The translations under genes were made by a program, and so were the position numbers. This document shows positions 34,678 through 44,786 of a DNA stretch of 64,000 nucleotides, piece after piece. The stretch lies in the NCBI GenBank assembly GCA_900466005.1, contig UEGQ01000007.1, positions 62,001 to 126,000 on the forward strand. The letters run 5' to 3'. The notes beneath the pieces were generated by a model. It saw only the letters and a program-made list of their open reading frames with translations, had not been told where the DNA came from and ran no database searches. This stretch comes from Hyphomicrobiales bacterium. GTDB taxonomy: Bacteria; Pseudomonadota; Alphaproteobacteria; Rhizobiales; Rhizobiaceae. Every line of letters begins with the position of its first letter. The stretch's first letter is position 1.

Positions 34678-35895
34678 ATGACGATCGACAGGGCTGCGTT
34701 GGGTTTCGGTACCGGTGAGCGGGCAGTGTATGCTGCAGACCCATGGTCGTCCCGCGGGCGGCTGTTCGCCGAAGTGAGCAGTCCGACGCGTTCCGACTTC
34801 CAGCGCGACCGCGACCGCATCGTCCACACGACGGCCTTTCGACGGCTGAAGCACAAGACGCAGGTCTTCATCGGCACGGACAGTGATCACTACAGGACGC
34901 GGCTCACCCACACGATCGAGGTCGCCCAGATCGCCCGTGCGCTCGCGAGAGCCCTCAAGCTGGACGAAGACCTCGCCGAAGGTGTGGCGCTGGTGCACGA
35001 CTTCGGCCATACACCCTTCGGCCACACGGGCGAGGACGCCCTGCACGACGTTCTGAAGCCCTACGGAGGCTTCGACCACAACGCCCAATCGCTGAGGATC
35101 GTGACGAAGCTCGAGCGTCGCTACGCCGAATTCGACGGGCTGAACCTCACCTGGGAGACGCTCGAAGGTCTGGTGAAGCACAATGGGCCGCTGTTGACGT
35201 CGACGGGCGAGGGTACGCGCGGACCTGTCCCGAAGCCGATCCGCGACTATTGTGAAATCCATGATCTCGAACTCGACACTTTCGCGAGCCTCGAAGCGCA
35301 GGTGGCGGCGATCGCCGACGACATCGCCTACAACACCCACGACATCGACGACGGTCTGCGCTCCGGCTACCTGACCTTCGAGATGCTGGAGGAGGTTCCG
35401 TTCCTCGCAGGGTTGATGGCAGAAGTGCACGGGCTCTATCCGGGACTCGAGGCAAGCCGCTTCACCCACGAGATCACCCGCCGCCAGATCACCCGCATGG
35501 TCGAGGACGTGATCTCGGTGGCGCAGGAACGTCTGCGGGCGATCACCCCCGGATGTGCGGCAGATGTCCGTCATGCCGACTGTGCTTTCGCCACCTTCTC
35601 TCCAGGGATGGCCGAGACCGACCGGCAGATCAAGCGCCTGCTGTTCAGCCGCATCTACCGCCATCCGGAGATCATGCGGATCCGCGCCGGCGCCGCGCAG
35701 ATCGTCACCGATCTCTTCCAGGCCTACATGCGAGACCCATCGCTGATGAGCAGCCACTACTGGGTCGACCACATCGCGGGCCTCGACGAACCCGCCAAGG
35801 CCCGGCACGTCGGCGACTATCTGGCGGGGATGACCGACACCTATGCGGTCAATGCCCACCGTCGTCTGTTTGACCGGACTCCCGATTTACGCTAG
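34678..35895 (+). CDS. dgt: dGTP triphosphohydrolase-like HD protein
   Basis: A 405-residue HD-domain enzyme that hydrolyses dNTPs to deoxynucleoside plus triphosphate, helping to control nucleotide pools. HD motifs: [19 protein letters not shown] (first His), [18 protein letters not shown] (HD plus HxxxxH), [14 protein letters not shown] (later Asp). The N terminus [27 protein letters not shown] is the dGTPase signature. Alphaproteobacterial type, shorter than E. coli Dgt. Start ATG 34678 after GGGGCGAGACGGAACGG. Opens the rightward series dgt-argS-SPOR-nagZ-scpAB. Confidence 0.93.
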   Translation: MTIDRAALGFGTGERAVYAADPWSSRGRLFAEVSSPTRSDFQRDRDRIVHTTAFRRLKHKTQVFIGTDSDHYRTRLTHTIEVAQIARALARALKLDEDLAEGVALVHDFGHTPFGHTGEDALHDVLKPYGGFDHNAQSLRIVTKLERRYAEFDGLNLTWETLEGLVKHNGPLLTSTGEGTRGPVPKPIRDYCEIHDLELDTFASLEAQVAAIADDIAYNTHDIDDGLRSGYLTFEMLEEVPFLAGLMAEVHGLYPGLEASRFTHEITRRQITRMVEDVISVAQERLRAITPGCAADVRHADCAFATFSPGMAETDRQIKRLLFSRIYRHPEIMRIRAGAAQIVTDLFQAYMRDPSLMSSHYWVDHIAGLDEPAKARHVGDYLAGMTDTYAVNAHRRLFDRTPDLR

Positions 35896-35959
35896 GCAGC
35901 GGCCAGCAAATTCCCCTGTACATAACCGGAGCTCGAGAGTTCCGGCGTGGAAAACGAAG

Positions 35960-37720
35960 ATGAATCTTTTCGCCGACTTCGAAACAAGAATTAAGAACGC
36001 GCTAGAAACCTTGGAAATCGTGAAGGAAAAGCGTTCCGCGCTTGATTTCGGACGAATTATCGTTGAGCCGCCGCGCGATGCAAGCCACGGCGACGCAGCG
36101 ACCAATGCCGCGATGGTGCTTTCTAAGCCGCTGGCGATGAATCCCCGCGCTCTTGCCGAGATCATCTGCGAGAAGCTGAAGGAAGACGAAGACATTTCCG
36201 ACGTCTCCGTCGCAGGTCCCGGCTTCATCAATATCCGCCTGTCGACGGCGTACTGGCAGCGACTGCTCTCGGCGGTGATCGCCGAGGGGACCGACTTCGG
36301 TCGCTCCGTTCTCGGCTCCGGCCGCAAGGTGAATGTCGAATACGTCTCGGCAAATCCGACCGGTCCGATGCATGTCGGCCATTGCCGCGGCGCCGTCGTC
36401 GGCGATGCGCTTGCCAATCTCCTGCAGTTCGCGGGCTACGAGGTCGTCAAGGAATACTACATCAACGACGCCGGCGCCCAGATCGACGTCTTGGCTCGCT
36501 CCGTGTTCCTGCGCTATCGCGAAGCCCTGGGCGAGGATGTCGGCGAAATCCCGGCCGGCCTCTATCCGGGCGACTACCTCGTGCCGGTCGGCAAGGCTCT
36601 GGCGGAGGAATACGGCGTCCGGCTCCACAACATGCCGGAAGAGGATTGGCTGCAGATCGTCAAGGACAAGGCGATCGACGCCATGATGGTGATGATCCGC
36701 GAGGATCTCGCCGAACTCAACGTCCACCACGACGTCTTCTTCTCCGAGCGCGCGCTGCACGCCAACGGCGCGGCGGCGATCCGCACCGCGATCAACGACC
36801 TCACCTTCAAGGGACACGTCTATCGCGGCACCCTGCCGCCGCCGAAGGGCCAGCTCCCCGAGGATTGGGAGGATCGCGAGCAGACGCTCTTCCGCTCGAC
36901 CGAGGTCGGCGACGACATCGACCGGCCGTTGATGAAGTCGGACGGCAGTTATACTTACTTCGCCGCCGACGTCGCCTACTTCAAGGACAAGTTCGATCGC
37001 GGCTACGACGAGATGATCTATGTGCTCGGCGCCGACCATGGCGGCTACGTCAAGCGCCTGGAGGCGGTGGCGCGGGCGATCTCCGGCGGCAAGACGAAGC
37101 TCACAGTTCTTCTTTGCCAGCTCGTCAAGCTCTATCGCGACGGCGAGCCGGTGAAGATGTCCAAGCGGTCGGGGGACTTCGTGACGTTGCGCGACGTCGT
37201 CGACGAGGTCGGCCGCGACTCCGTCCGCTTCATGATGCTCTACCGCAAGAATAGCGAGCCGCTGGACTTCGACTTTGCCAAGGTGACGGAACAATCGAAG
37301 GATAATCCGGTCTTCTACGTGCAGTATGCGCATGCCCGCTGCATGTCGGTATTCCGTCAGGCCAAGGAAGCATTTCCCGACCTCGACTTCGATGGGCTCG
37401 ACCTGTCGTCGGCGGTGATGGGAGTGATCGAGGATCCGACAGAGTTGCAACTGGTGGCGAAGCTTGCCGAATATCCGCGCGTGATTGAAGCTGCGGCACA
37501 GTCGCAGGAGCCTCATCGCGTCGCGTTTTACCTTTATGATCTCGCCAGTTCCTTCCACGCGCACTGGAACAAAGGCAAGGATCAACCGGAATTACGATTT
37601 GTTAACGATAAGAACCGAGAATTGAGCATCGCCAGGCTTGGGCTGGTGCGTGCTGTCGCCTCTGTTCTGAAGTCCGGACTGACCATTACGGGCACTGATG
37701 CTCCGGTTGAAATGCGATAG
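35960..37720 (+). CDS. argS: Arginyl-tRNA synthetase
   Basis: A 586-residue class I synthetase charging tRNA-Arg. HIGH-like motif [19 protein letters not shown] (about 129-147), KMSKR at [21 protein letters not shown] (bacterial ArgRS often vary the last residue), and the N-terminal additional domain that binds the tRNA D-loop. The anticodon-binding domain ([22 protein letters not shown] ... [19 protein letters not shown]) closes it. Start ATG 35960 ([15 protein letters not shown]); upstream frame overlaps dgt and is rejected. 64-base gap after dgt. Confidence 0.97.
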   Translation: MNLFADFETRIKNALETLEIVKEKRSALDFGRIIVEPPRDASHGDAATNAAMVLSKPLAMNPRALAEIICEKLKEDEDISDVSVAGPGFINIRLSTAYWQRLLSAVIAEGTDFGRSVLGSGRKVNVEYVSANPTGPMHVGHCRGAVVGDALANLLQFAGYEVVKEYYINDAGAQIDVLARSVFLRYREALGEDVGEIPAGLYPGDYLVPVGKALAEEYGVRLHNMPEEDWLQIVKDKAIDAMMVMIREDLAELNVHHDVFFSERALHANGAAAIRTAINDLTFKGHVYRGTLPPPKGQLPEDWEDREQTLFRSTEVGDDIDRPLMKSDGSYTYFAADVAYFKDKFDRGYDEMIYVLGADHGGYVKRLEAVARAISGGKTKLTVLLCQLVKLYRDGEPVKMSKRSGDFVTLRDVVDEVGRDSVRFMMLYRKNSEPLDFDFAKVTEQSKDNPVFYVQYAHARCMSVFRQAKEAFPDLDFDGLDLSSAVMGVIEDPTELQLVAKLAEYPRVIEAAAQSQEPHRVAFYLYDLASSFHAHWNKGKDQPELRFVNDKNRELSIARLGLVRAVASVLKSGLTITGTDAPVEMR

Positions 37721-37787
37721 TATTGTCACCATTTCCCCACAAAGCACTGGCATGGCGTGTAGTCGCGTTAGTGAGTGGAACTAGGTA

Positions 37788-40556
37788 ATGGTACAGAAAC
37801 AAGCCGCATACAACAGTCGCCTGGGCGGCGAAGACTTCGCTGACGACGATCCGTTGGCGGAGTTGGCCCGGATTGTCGGCTTCGAGCCGCCCGCCGCTCG
37901 CGACGTACCGCGTGAACCGCAGATGGTCGAAAGCCCGGTCGCTCCGGTTCTGCCGGTCGCGGAGCCAAGCAGTCTGGAAGACGAGCTGCTGCGAGAGTTC
38001 GAGAACTACGAACGTGGCCAGCCGGTCGCTGCCCCCGAGATCGAGCCCGCCTATGGCGCGCCTGAGATCGTGGAAACCGTCCCCATTCTCGACGCGATCG
38101 ATGAGCGCGAGGAGCTGGAGCTGAATACGGCCGGTGCAAACGAGGCCGTGCTTGCGGAAGCCGAGGAAACCTTCCTCAATGCCGAGCCCGTCTTTGTCCC
38201 CGAAGCGGTGGAGACGATCTCCTCCGATCTCGCCGACGAGCTCGAAATGGCGGTCTCCGCCGGACCTGTCGAGACGGTTTGGCCGAGGGCGGATGCTGAG
38301 CCTCGCCTGAAACTGCCGCTTGCCAATTTCCATGTCGCGCAACGGCCTGCCTCGCGTGTTGAACCGGCCTTCGCGGTCGAGCGCGAGGAACCGACCGCGG
38401 AAGAGGCGGAAGAGGCGAAAGAGGCCCCGCGTCTCAGCCCGGTCGAAACGTCGAGCTGGATGTCCGGGCCCGGATCGCAGTCGATCGAGCGCGCGACATT
38501 CGAGAGTGAAGCTCGGCGTCCGTCCGATCCCGACCTCGAGGTGTTTTCCGCGGGCGCCGAGAGCCACAGCGCGCCTGCTGTGACAATGCCGGAGAGCACG
38601 CCGGTATCCGCAGGACCCGCAACCAAGACTGAGCCCGACTTCTCTTTCTCCTTCGCGGACGAACTCGCCGCCGACGAGGATCGGTTCGGGCCTGCCTCGG
38701 AGGCCGTAGCCGAACCGGCTGTCCCACCGGCGGAGCCTCCTCGCGCTCAATCGGCTGCGATCGACGAGGATGCGTTCGATCCCTTCGCGGACGGCGCTTT
38801 CGAACTCGATCTCGATGACATTGAACTCGACTTTTCTGACCTCGAGATTGATCCGGAACCGGCGCAGGCCGCCAAGGCGGAAAGCCTCCGCGACGAGCCC
38901 GTGGCTGCGAAGGCGCCATCCGTGCCGGTCGAAGTCGCAAGACCTGTGGCGACTGTTGCGCCCCTGCCGGCATCAGTCGCGGCTCCTGCCGCCGCCTCGC
39001 CGATGATCCGCGAGGATGAGGAGTTGCCCTTCGACCTCTCGGAAATTGCCGAGCAGGACGAAAGTCCCGAGTCGATCGCGGCCCTGGACGTGCCGGAAAT
39101 TCCGGTTCACGAACCCAGGGAGCCGGTGGTTGCTCGCCACGATTACGATCTAGACATAGACACCGAACTGGCGTCGCTTCTGAGCGACGCAGCGGTTCCC
39201 GCCGCGGCAGTCTCGCCTGCGGCACAGTCGGCTCCGGCAGCCGCGGCCCCGGCTGCGACAGCGGCCGCTCCCGTCGCGGTTGCCGATGATTTCGAAGCGT
39301 TCGAAAAGGCGCTCGAACAGGACTTGAAGCGCTCCTACGACGGCGACAAGGGTTTTGCCGGCGCGGTCAATCGCATTCCGCTTCAGCCCTCGCCGGAGGA
39401 GATCGACTACGACGAGCCTCGGCCTTCCCGTGGCAGGCTTCTCGCGGCCTCTGCCGCCGGCGTTCTGGTACTTCTGGCGGGCGGTGGCCTTTACGCCTGG
39501 ATGACCGGTTCGGATTCGGCTGTTCTCGGCTCGGGCGAGCCGGTGGTGATCGCTGCCGACAAGGAGCCGGTCAAGGTCGTGCCGGAGGACAAGGGCGGCA
39601 AGACGGTGCCGAACCAGGACAAGGCGGTCTACGACCGTGTCGCCGGCGCGGCTGTCGAAGATCCCAAGCAGCCGAGCCTGATCTCATCCAGCGAGGAGCC
39701 GGTCGACGTCGTCCAGAAGACGCTGATACCCGAGACCTTGCCGCTCGAAGGCGAGAACGAGCCCGACGCCATGCCGACACCGGTCGGCGAGACGGAAGAC
39801 CCGCGACTGCTGCCGAGCGACCAGCCTGCGAACCAGCAGGCCGCAGGCAGCACCAGCGATCCCGTGACGATCGCACCGCGCAAGGTGCGCACGATGATCG
39901 TCCGTCCGGATGGAACGCTGGTGGCGCAGGAAGTCGAACAACCGACGACTGAAGCGGCGGCTCCGCAGGCACCGGCTGCTCCGGCACTTGCTCCGTCGAC
40001 CACGGCACCAGCAGAACAGGCACCGGCCGCGCCGACCACGCCCATGGACACGGCAACCCCGCAGACGGTCGCCGAACTCGCGGCGCCGGCCGCCGTGCAG
40101 CCGGCAGACGCCGGCGCCACCACACCAGCGACGGAAACCGCGGCGGTGCCCGCCGAGCCGGCACGCGTGGAAACGGCTGCCGCTCCGGCGGTTTCTGCTC
40201 CGGTCCCGACGGCACGCCCGGCCGAACAGCCGGTCAATGTCGTCAGCACGGTCACCGAACGCGGCAATGTCAAGCCGGCCGAGACGGCGACGACGTCTTC
40301 CTCGGTGCCGGCCGGAAGCTATGTGATCCAGATCGCCTCGCTGCCTTCGGAAGCGGATGCGCAGAAATCCTACAAGAATCTCTCGGCGAAGTTCGGGAAC
40401 GTGATCGGTGGACGCGCTTACGAGATCAAGAAGGCGGAGATTGCCGGCAAGGGAACCTACTATCGGCTCCGGATCGTCGGCGGCAGCAAGGACGAAGCGG
40501 TCGCCCTTTGCGAACGTTATCGGGCAGCCGGCGGCACCTGCCTCGTCGCGAAGTAA
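37788..40556 (+). CDS. Large SPOR-domain inner-membrane protein
   Basis: A 922-residue bitopic protein. The first 545 residues are an acidic, low-complexity cytoplasmic region rich in Glu, Ala, Pro and Val; one membrane helix lies at about 547-570 (LLAASAAGVLVLLAGGGLYAWM); then a Pro/Ala/Thr-rich periplasmic linker leads to a C-terminal SPOR domain (about 845-922: SYVIQIASLPSEADAQKSYKNL ... YYRLRIVGGSKDEAVALCERYRAAGGTC). SPOR domains bind denuded peptidoglycan at the division site. Similar proteins sit between argS and nagZ in other rhizobia. Role in division or septal envelope is inferred; the acidic region's partner is unknown. Confidence 0.88.
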   Translation: MVQKQAAYNSRLGGEDFADDDPLAELARIVGFEPPAARDVPREPQMVESPVAPVLPVAEPSSLEDELLREFENYERGQPVAAPEIEPAYGAPEIVETVPILDAIDEREELELNTAGANEAVLAEAEETFLNAEPVFVPEAVETISSDLADELEMAVSAGPVETVWPRADAEPRLKLPLANFHVAQRPASRVEPAFAVEREEPTAEEAEEAKEAPRLSPVETSSWMSGPGSQSIERATFESEARRPSDPDLEVFSAGAESHSAPAVTMPESTPVSAGPATKTEPDFSFSFADELAADEDRFGPASEAVAEPAVPPAEPPRAQSAAIDEDAFDPFADGAFELDLDDIELDFSDLEIDPEPAQAAKAESLRDEPVAAKAPSVPVEVARPVATVAPLPASVAAPAAASPMIREDEELPFDLSEIAEQDESPESIAALDVPEIPVHEPREPVVARHDYDLDIDTELASLLSDAAVPAAAVSPAAQSAPAAAAPAATAAAPVAVADDFEAFEKALEQDLKRSYDGDKGFAGAVNRIPLQPSPEEIDYDEPRPSRGRLLAASAAGVLVLLAGGGLYAWMTGSDSAVLGSGEPVVIAADKEPVKVVPEDKGGKTVPNQDKAVYDRVAGAAVEDPKQPSLISSSEEPVDVVQKTLIPETLPLEGENEPDAMPTPVGETEDPRLLPSDQPANQQAAGSTSDPVTIAPRKVRTMIVRPDGTLVAQEVEQPTTEAAAPQAPAAPALAPSTTAPAEQAPAAPTTPMDTATPQTVAELAAPAAVQPADAGATTPATETAAVPAEPARVETAAAPAVSAPVPTARPAEQPVNVVSTVTERGNVKPAETATTSSSVPAGSYVIQIASLPSEADAQKSYKNLSAKFGNVIGGRAYEIKKAEIAGKGTYYRLRIVGGSKDEAVALCERYRAAGGTCLVAK

Positions 40557-40584
40557 GGTCGAAAGCTGCGAAATCCATCATTGG

Positions 40585-40616
40585 ATGGCGGAAACCCCGT
40601 GTTTCCGCCATTTTTC
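40585..40616 (+). terminator. Terminator after the SPOR gene
   Basis: ATGGCGGAAAC and GTTTCCGCCAT form an 11-bp stem, followed by TTTTCC. It may separate the SPOR transcript from nagZ. Confidence 0.85.
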
Positions 40617-40674
40617 CTGTGCATGACCTTGCTCGGCGCTTCGGCTTTTCACTTGCGCCTCTTATGATTCGGCC

Positions 40675-41691
40675 ATGAGCACGATGAAAGCGATGATCCT
40701 GGGCTGCGGCGGCCTCAAGCTGACACCCGACGAGAAAGCCTTCTACCGGGACGAACAGCCCTGGGGCTTCATCGTCTTCGCCCGCAACCTCTCTGAACCG
40801 TCGCAGATCCGTGATCTCGTCGCCGAGATGCGTGAGACCGTCGGCGGGCGCAATGCCCCCGTGCTGATCGACCAGGAGGGGGGGCGCGTCCAGCGCATCC
40901 GCGAGCCGATCGCGCCGCGCTATCCTTCCGCAGCCGTGCTCGGCGACATCTACCGCCGCGACCGCGGCCAGGGGCTGCGTGCCGCCTGGTTGATGTCGCG
41001 CCTCCACGCTTTCGACCTCCTGAAGCTCGGCATCAACGTCGACTGTCTCCCGGTGCTCGACGTACCGGTCGAGGGCGCAAGCAACGTCATCGGCGATCGC
41101 GCTTACGGTACCGATCCGGTCACTGTCGGGGAAATGGGCGAGGCGGCCGCGGCAGGGCTCAAGTCCGGCGGCGTCCTGCCGGTGATGAAGCATGTTCCCG
41201 GCCATGGTCGCGGTATGGCGGACTCCCACCATGAACTGCCGGTGGTGACGACGCCCCTTTCCGAGCTGGAAGCCCATGACTTCGCGCCGTTCAAGCGCCT
41301 CAGCAACGAGCTGATGGCGATGAGCGCCCATGTGGTCTACACGGCGGTCGATCCCGATCGTCCGGCCTCGACGTCGAGGAAGGTGATCGACGAGATCATC
41401 CGCGGGACGATCGGCTTCGACGGCCTGCTGATCTCCGACGACTCCTCCATGAATGCGCTGAAGGGCACGCTCGGCGAGCGCGCGGCGGCGATCGTCGCCG
41501 GCGGCGGAGACATCGTGCTTCATTGCAACGGCGTGATGGAAGAGATGCGCGCAGTGGCCTCGCAAGTTCCGCGGCTTGCCGGCAGGTCCCGTGAACGGGC
41601 GGCTGCTGTCGAAGCGGCGCTGACATCCGTGGGAGAGGCGGACGAGCTCGCACTCCGCGAAGAATTCGAGAACCTGAGGGCGTCGGCATGA
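40675..41691 (+). CDS. nagZ: Beta-N-acetylhexosaminidase (peptidoglycan recycling)
   Basis: A 338-residue family GH3 enzyme that removes N-acetylglucosamine from anhydro-muropeptides in the cytoplasm. Signatures: the catalytic dyad loop KHVPGHGRGMADSHHELPVV (about 172-191) with the NagZ-specific Asp-His pair, and the nucleophile aspartate in GFDGLLISDDSSMNAL. The start LGCGGLKLTPDEKAFYRDEQPWGFIVFARNL is typical. No signal peptide. Its last four bases (ATGA) overlap the scpA start. Because it shapes muropeptide signals, it can influence ampC-type regulation, though no AmpR is in this window. Confidence 0.95.
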   Translation: MSTMKAMILGCGGLKLTPDEKAFYRDEQPWGFIVFARNLSEPSQIRDLVAEMRETVGGRNAPVLIDQEGGRVQRIREPIAPRYPSAAVLGDIYRRDRGQGLRAAWLMSRLHAFDLLKLGINVDCLPVLDVPVEGASNVIGDRAYGTDPVTVGEMGEAAAAGLKSGGVLPVMKHVPGHGRGMADSHHELPVVTTPLSELEAHDFAPFKRLSNELMAMSAHVVYTAVDPDRPASTSRKVIDEIIRGTIGFDGLLISDDSSMNALKGTLGERAAAIVAGGGDIVLHCNGVMEEMRAVASQVPRLAGRSRERAAAVEAALTSVGEADELALREEFENLRASA

Positions 41692-42560
41692 ATAGCCGCC
41701 CCGGACAGGCCCCGGCCGACCGCCAGAGGACCGGAGGGCAGGGGGTGTCTGCCGCGACGCCGATGGACAAGCTCTGGCAGGAGACCGACGCCGAAAGGCT
41801 AACCGGCGAACCTGCGCTCGTCATCGACGTGCAGGGCTTCGAAGGACCGCTCGACCTGTTGCTCTATCTCGCCCGCAACCAGAAGGTCGACCTGTCGCGG
41901 ATCTCCGTGCTGGCGCTCGCCGAGCAATATCTGGAGTTCATCGAGACCGCCCGGCGCATCCGCATCGAGCTGGCGGCCGATTATCTGGTGATGGCGGCCT
42001 GGCTCGCCTATCTCAAATCCCGCCTCTTGATCCCGCAGCAGGCGAAGGACGACGGCCCTTCGGGCGAGGAGATGGCCGCAACCCTTGCCTTCCGCCTCAA
42101 GAGGCTGGAGGCGATGCGCGAAGCGGCGACGCGCCTCATAAACCGCAACCGCCTCGGCCGCGACGTCTATGCCCGCGGTGCGCCCGAACACGTGCCGACG
42201 CGCGTCGAGTCCGCGTACGAGGCAACGCTCTACGACCTGCTGACCGCCTATGCGGCGTTGCGCCAACGCCAGTCGATCACCCAGGTGACGATCGAACGGC
42301 GGCGCGTCTGGTCGCTCGCCGATGCCCGCGCCATATTGACGCGAATGATCGGCGAGATCGGCGACTGGACGACACTTGACCAATACCTCTTGCGCTATGC
42401 GACGACACCCGAGGAGCGGGTGACGGCGATCGCGAGCGCCTTTGCGGCCTCGCTGGAGCTCGTGCGCGAGGGGCGCCTCGAAATCCGCCAGGAGGGCGCC
42501 TTCGCGCCCATCTACATGCGCGGCGGCCCGCGGGCCGCCGAACTCGCGTCGTCGGAGTGA
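41688..42560 (+). CDS. scpA: Segregation and condensation protein A
   Basis: A 290-residue kleisin subunit that bridges the SMC ATPase heads in the bacterial condensin SMC-ScpAB. N-terminal domain: IDVQGFEGPLDLLLYLARNQKVDLSRISVLALAEQYLEFIETARRIRIELAADYLVMAAWLAYLKSRLL is the diagnostic segment (about 45-110), and a winged-helix-like C terminus (LDQYLLRYATTPEERVTAIASAFAASLELVREGRLEIRQEGAFAPIYMR) follows. Overlaps nagZ by 4 bases and is followed at once by scpB, so translationally coupled. Confidence 0.95.
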   Translation: MNSRPGQAPADRQRTGGQGVSAATPMDKLWQETDAERLTGEPALVIDVQGFEGPLDLLLYLARNQKVDLSRISVLALAEQYLEFIETARRIRIELAADYLVMAAWLAYLKSRLLIPQQAKDDGPSGEEMAATLAFRLKRLEAMREAATRLINRNRLGRDVYARGAPEHVPTRVESAYEATLYDLLTAYAALRQRQSITQVTIERRRVWSLADARAILTRMIGEIGDWTTLDQYLLRYATTPEERVTAIASAFAASLELVREGRLEIRQEGAFAPIYMRGGPRAAELASSE

Positions 42561-42565
42561 GCGCG

Positions 42566-43288
42566 ATGGTGGAGGTCTTGCAGGAGGAGCGGTTGGATCT
42601 CGGCGACGACGAGGGATTCACGCCCGAACGCGACCGCGCCAAGCGGGAGGCCCTGAGGATCGCCGAAGCGCTTGTCTTCGCCTCCGCAGAACCCGTCTCG
42701 GAGAAATTTCTGGCGGAGCGTTTGCCGCGTGGCACGAACGTTACGGCGTTGATGCAGACATTGAAGGTTGAATATGCCGGCCGCGGGGTGAACCTCGTGC
42801 AGATCGGTGACCATTGGGCTTTCCGCACCGCGGCTGATATCTCCTTCGTTATCCGCAAGGAGGAAAGCGAGGCGAAGAAACTTTCCCGCGCGGCACTCGA
42901 AGTCCTTGCAATCATCGCCTATCACCAGCCGGTGACGCGCGCCGAAATCGAGGAGATCCGCGGCGTGCAGACCTCGAAGGGAACCCTCGACGTACTGATG
43001 GAGGCCGGCTGGGTACGCTTCCGTGGCCGGCGGCGTTCGCCGGGGCGGCCGGTGACGCTCGGTACCACGCGTGATTTCCTCGATCATTTCGGTCTTGAAG
43101 AGCTGCGCGACCTGCCCGGTCTCGAGGAGCTGAAGGGGGCGGGCCTCCTTTCCGGTCGCATACCGGCCAACTTCAATATCGCCATTCCGACGATCGGCGA
43201 CGACCTGACCGAGGACGAGGATCCGATCACCCAGCTCGATCTCGAGGAACTCGGCCTCTTGACTCCGGGTGGTGAACCGGACGAATAG
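42566..43288 (+). CDS. scpB: Segregation and condensation protein B
   Basis: A 240-residue partner of ScpA in condensin. Two winged helices are visible: KREALRIAEALVFASAEPVSEKFLAERLP and LSRAALEVLAIIAYHQPVTRAEIEEIRGVQTSKGTLDVLMEAGWVRFRGRRRSPGRPVTLGTT, the second strongly conserved in ScpB. Start at ATG 42566, eight bases after CGGAG; GTG 42557, overlapping the scpA stop, is an alternative. C-terminal acidic tail. Confidence 0.94.
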   Translation: MVEVLQEERLDLGDDEGFTPERDRAKREALRIAEALVFASAEPVSEKFLAERLPRGTNVTALMQTLKVEYAGRGVNLVQIGDHWAFRTAADISFVIRKEESEAKKLSRAALEVLAIIAYHQPVTRAEIEEIRGVQTSKGTLDVLMEAGWVRFRGRRRSPGRPVTLGTTRDFLDHFGLEELRDLPGLEELKGAGLLSGRIPANFNIAIPTIGDDLTEDEDPITQLDLEELGLLTPGGEPDE

Positions 43289-43382
43289 GTTCATGTTTTG
43301 AACTGCAACAGGTTGCGTCCGGGTCTGCGGGTCGCCGCAAGGCCGCCGTACCCCAAGAGAGCGCAGCCGCTCGGACGGTGGA

Positions 43383-44486
43383 ATGAATTCGAACACGGCA
43401 ATCGCACCGCGAGGGAGCGCCAGGCGCACGGCCGGTGTGACCTTTGCGGCCCGCCTGAGCTTCGAGGACATCCGTCACAGCTATCACGGCAAGGAAACCA
43501 TTCGTGGCGTGACACTCGCCGCCGAGGCGGGCGAGGTGCTCTGCCTGCTCGGTCCGTCCGGATCGGGCAAGACGACCCTGCTGCGGATAGCCGCGGGCAT
43601 CGAGGTCCAGACTTCCGGCCGACTGCTCCTCAACGAGCGCGAGGTGGCCGGGCCGTCCGGTTTCGTGCCGCCCGAGCAGCGCGGCATCGGTCTCATGTTC
43701 CAGGACTTCGCGCTCTTTCCCCACATGAGCGTGATCGACAACGTTCGCTTCGGCCTCACCGCGCTTCCCGCCGGCGAGGCGAGGGCCGAGGCCATGCTCG
43801 CGCTCGAGCGCGTCGGCCTCGCCCATTACGCGGACAAGTATCCGCACGTCCTTTCCGGCGGTGAGCAGCAGCGCGTGGCGCTCGCCCGGGCTCTGGCGCC
43901 ACGGCCGGGCGTGCTCCTGATGGACGAGCCGTTTTCCGGGCTCGATTCCCGCCTGAAGGACACGATCCGTGCCGACACGCTGGCGATCCTGCGGGAAACG
44001 AGGGCGACGGCCGTCGTTGTCACCCACGACGCCGAGGAGGCGATGCGCATGGCCGACCGGATTGCGCTTCTGCGTGACGGAAAGCTGGTCCAGGTCGGCA
44101 CGTCGGACGATCTCTACCGCCGGCCGAAGGACCTGTTCGCCGCCGCTTTCTTTTCGGAGATCAACGAGTTCTCGGGTGTCGTCAGGGACGGCGGGGTGGA
44201 AACGCCGCTCGGCGTGGCTTCTGCGGGCACGATCCCGGAGGGACGCGAAGTGTCCGTCGCGGTGCGCCTTTCGGGCGTGCATGTGCTGCCGGAAGGCGGT
44301 CCGATCCCGGCCCGCATTGTGTCGCGAAGGTTTTTGGGCGTGGTTGAGATGCTGACGCTTGCAATTCCCGGACGGGAACAGCCGGTACGCGCGCGTGTCC
44401 GGGCGGATCTGCTTGCTCCGGGCCTCAAGGACGTGACCCTCAGGGTGGATCCGCGAGACATTTTGGCATTTGAAAAAGATGCGTAA
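43383..44486 (+). CDS. ABC transporter ATP-binding protein, FbpC/PotA-like
   Basis: A 367-residue ATPase. Walker A is [11 protein letters not shown] (57-67), the Q-loop [22 protein letters not shown], signature [15 protein letters not shown] (about 158-172), Walker [13 protein letters not shown], and H-loop [16 protein letters not shown]. The extra 130-residue C-terminal region with [15 protein letters not shown] and [30 protein letters not shown] is a TOBE-like regulatory domain of the ferric-iron/polyamine/sulfate importer group. No permease or binding-protein gene lies nearby, so its transporter is encoded elsewhere or the gene is an orphan; substrate unknown. Confidence 0.88.
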   Translation: MNSNTAIAPRGSARRTAGVTFAARLSFEDIRHSYHGKETIRGVTLAAEAGEVLCLLGPSGSGKTTLLRIAAGIEVQTSGRLLLNEREVAGPSGFVPPEQRGIGLMFQDFALFPHMSVIDNVRFGLTALPAGEARAEAMLALERVGLAHYADKYPHVLSGGEQQRVALARALAPRPGVLLMDEPFSGLDSRLKDTIRADTLAILRETRATAVVVTHDAEEAMRMADRIALLRDGKLVQVGTSDDLYRRPKDLFAAAFFSEINEFSGVVRDGGVETPLGVASAGTIPEGREVSVAVRLSGVHVLPEGGPIPARIVSRRFLGVVEMLTLAIPGREQPVRARVRADLLAPGLKDVTLRVDPRDILAFEKDA

Positions 44487-44527
44487 ACATCTTACATCGA
44501 TGGTACGCAAAACCGAGGGAGTTTGTA

Positions 44528-44722
44528 ATGGGTTCTTTTAGCATGTGGCATTGGCTGATCGTTCTGGCGATCGTGCTGCTCTTGTTTGGCCGCGGCAAGA
44601 TTCCGGAACTGATGGGCGATGTCGCCAAGGGCATAAAGAGCTTCAAGAAGGGCATGTCCGACGACGATACCCCGGAACCGCCGAGCAAGACCGTGGAGCA
44701 CAAGGCCGACGAAACGAAGTAA
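44528..44722 (+). CDS. tatA: Twin-arginine translocase subunit TatA
   Basis: A 64-residue protein with one N-terminal membrane helix ([16 protein letters not shown]), the hinge [22 protein letters not shown] as amphipathic helix, and an acidic tail. TatA oligomers form the transient pore for folded proteins. First of a tatABC run that continues 65 bases later. Start ATG 44528 after GGGAGTTTGTA. One substrate in this window is probably the CpdB-like nucleotidase. Confidence 0.96.
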   Translation: MGSFSMWHWLIVLAIVLLLFGRGKIPELMGDVAKGIKSFKKGMSDDDTPEPPSKTVEHKADETK

Positions 44723-44786
44723 GGCCGGTTCCCGGCCGGGGTGCATGCGGTCCTTCCAAGGGTCGGTGGCTTCAGGAGCCTGATTT

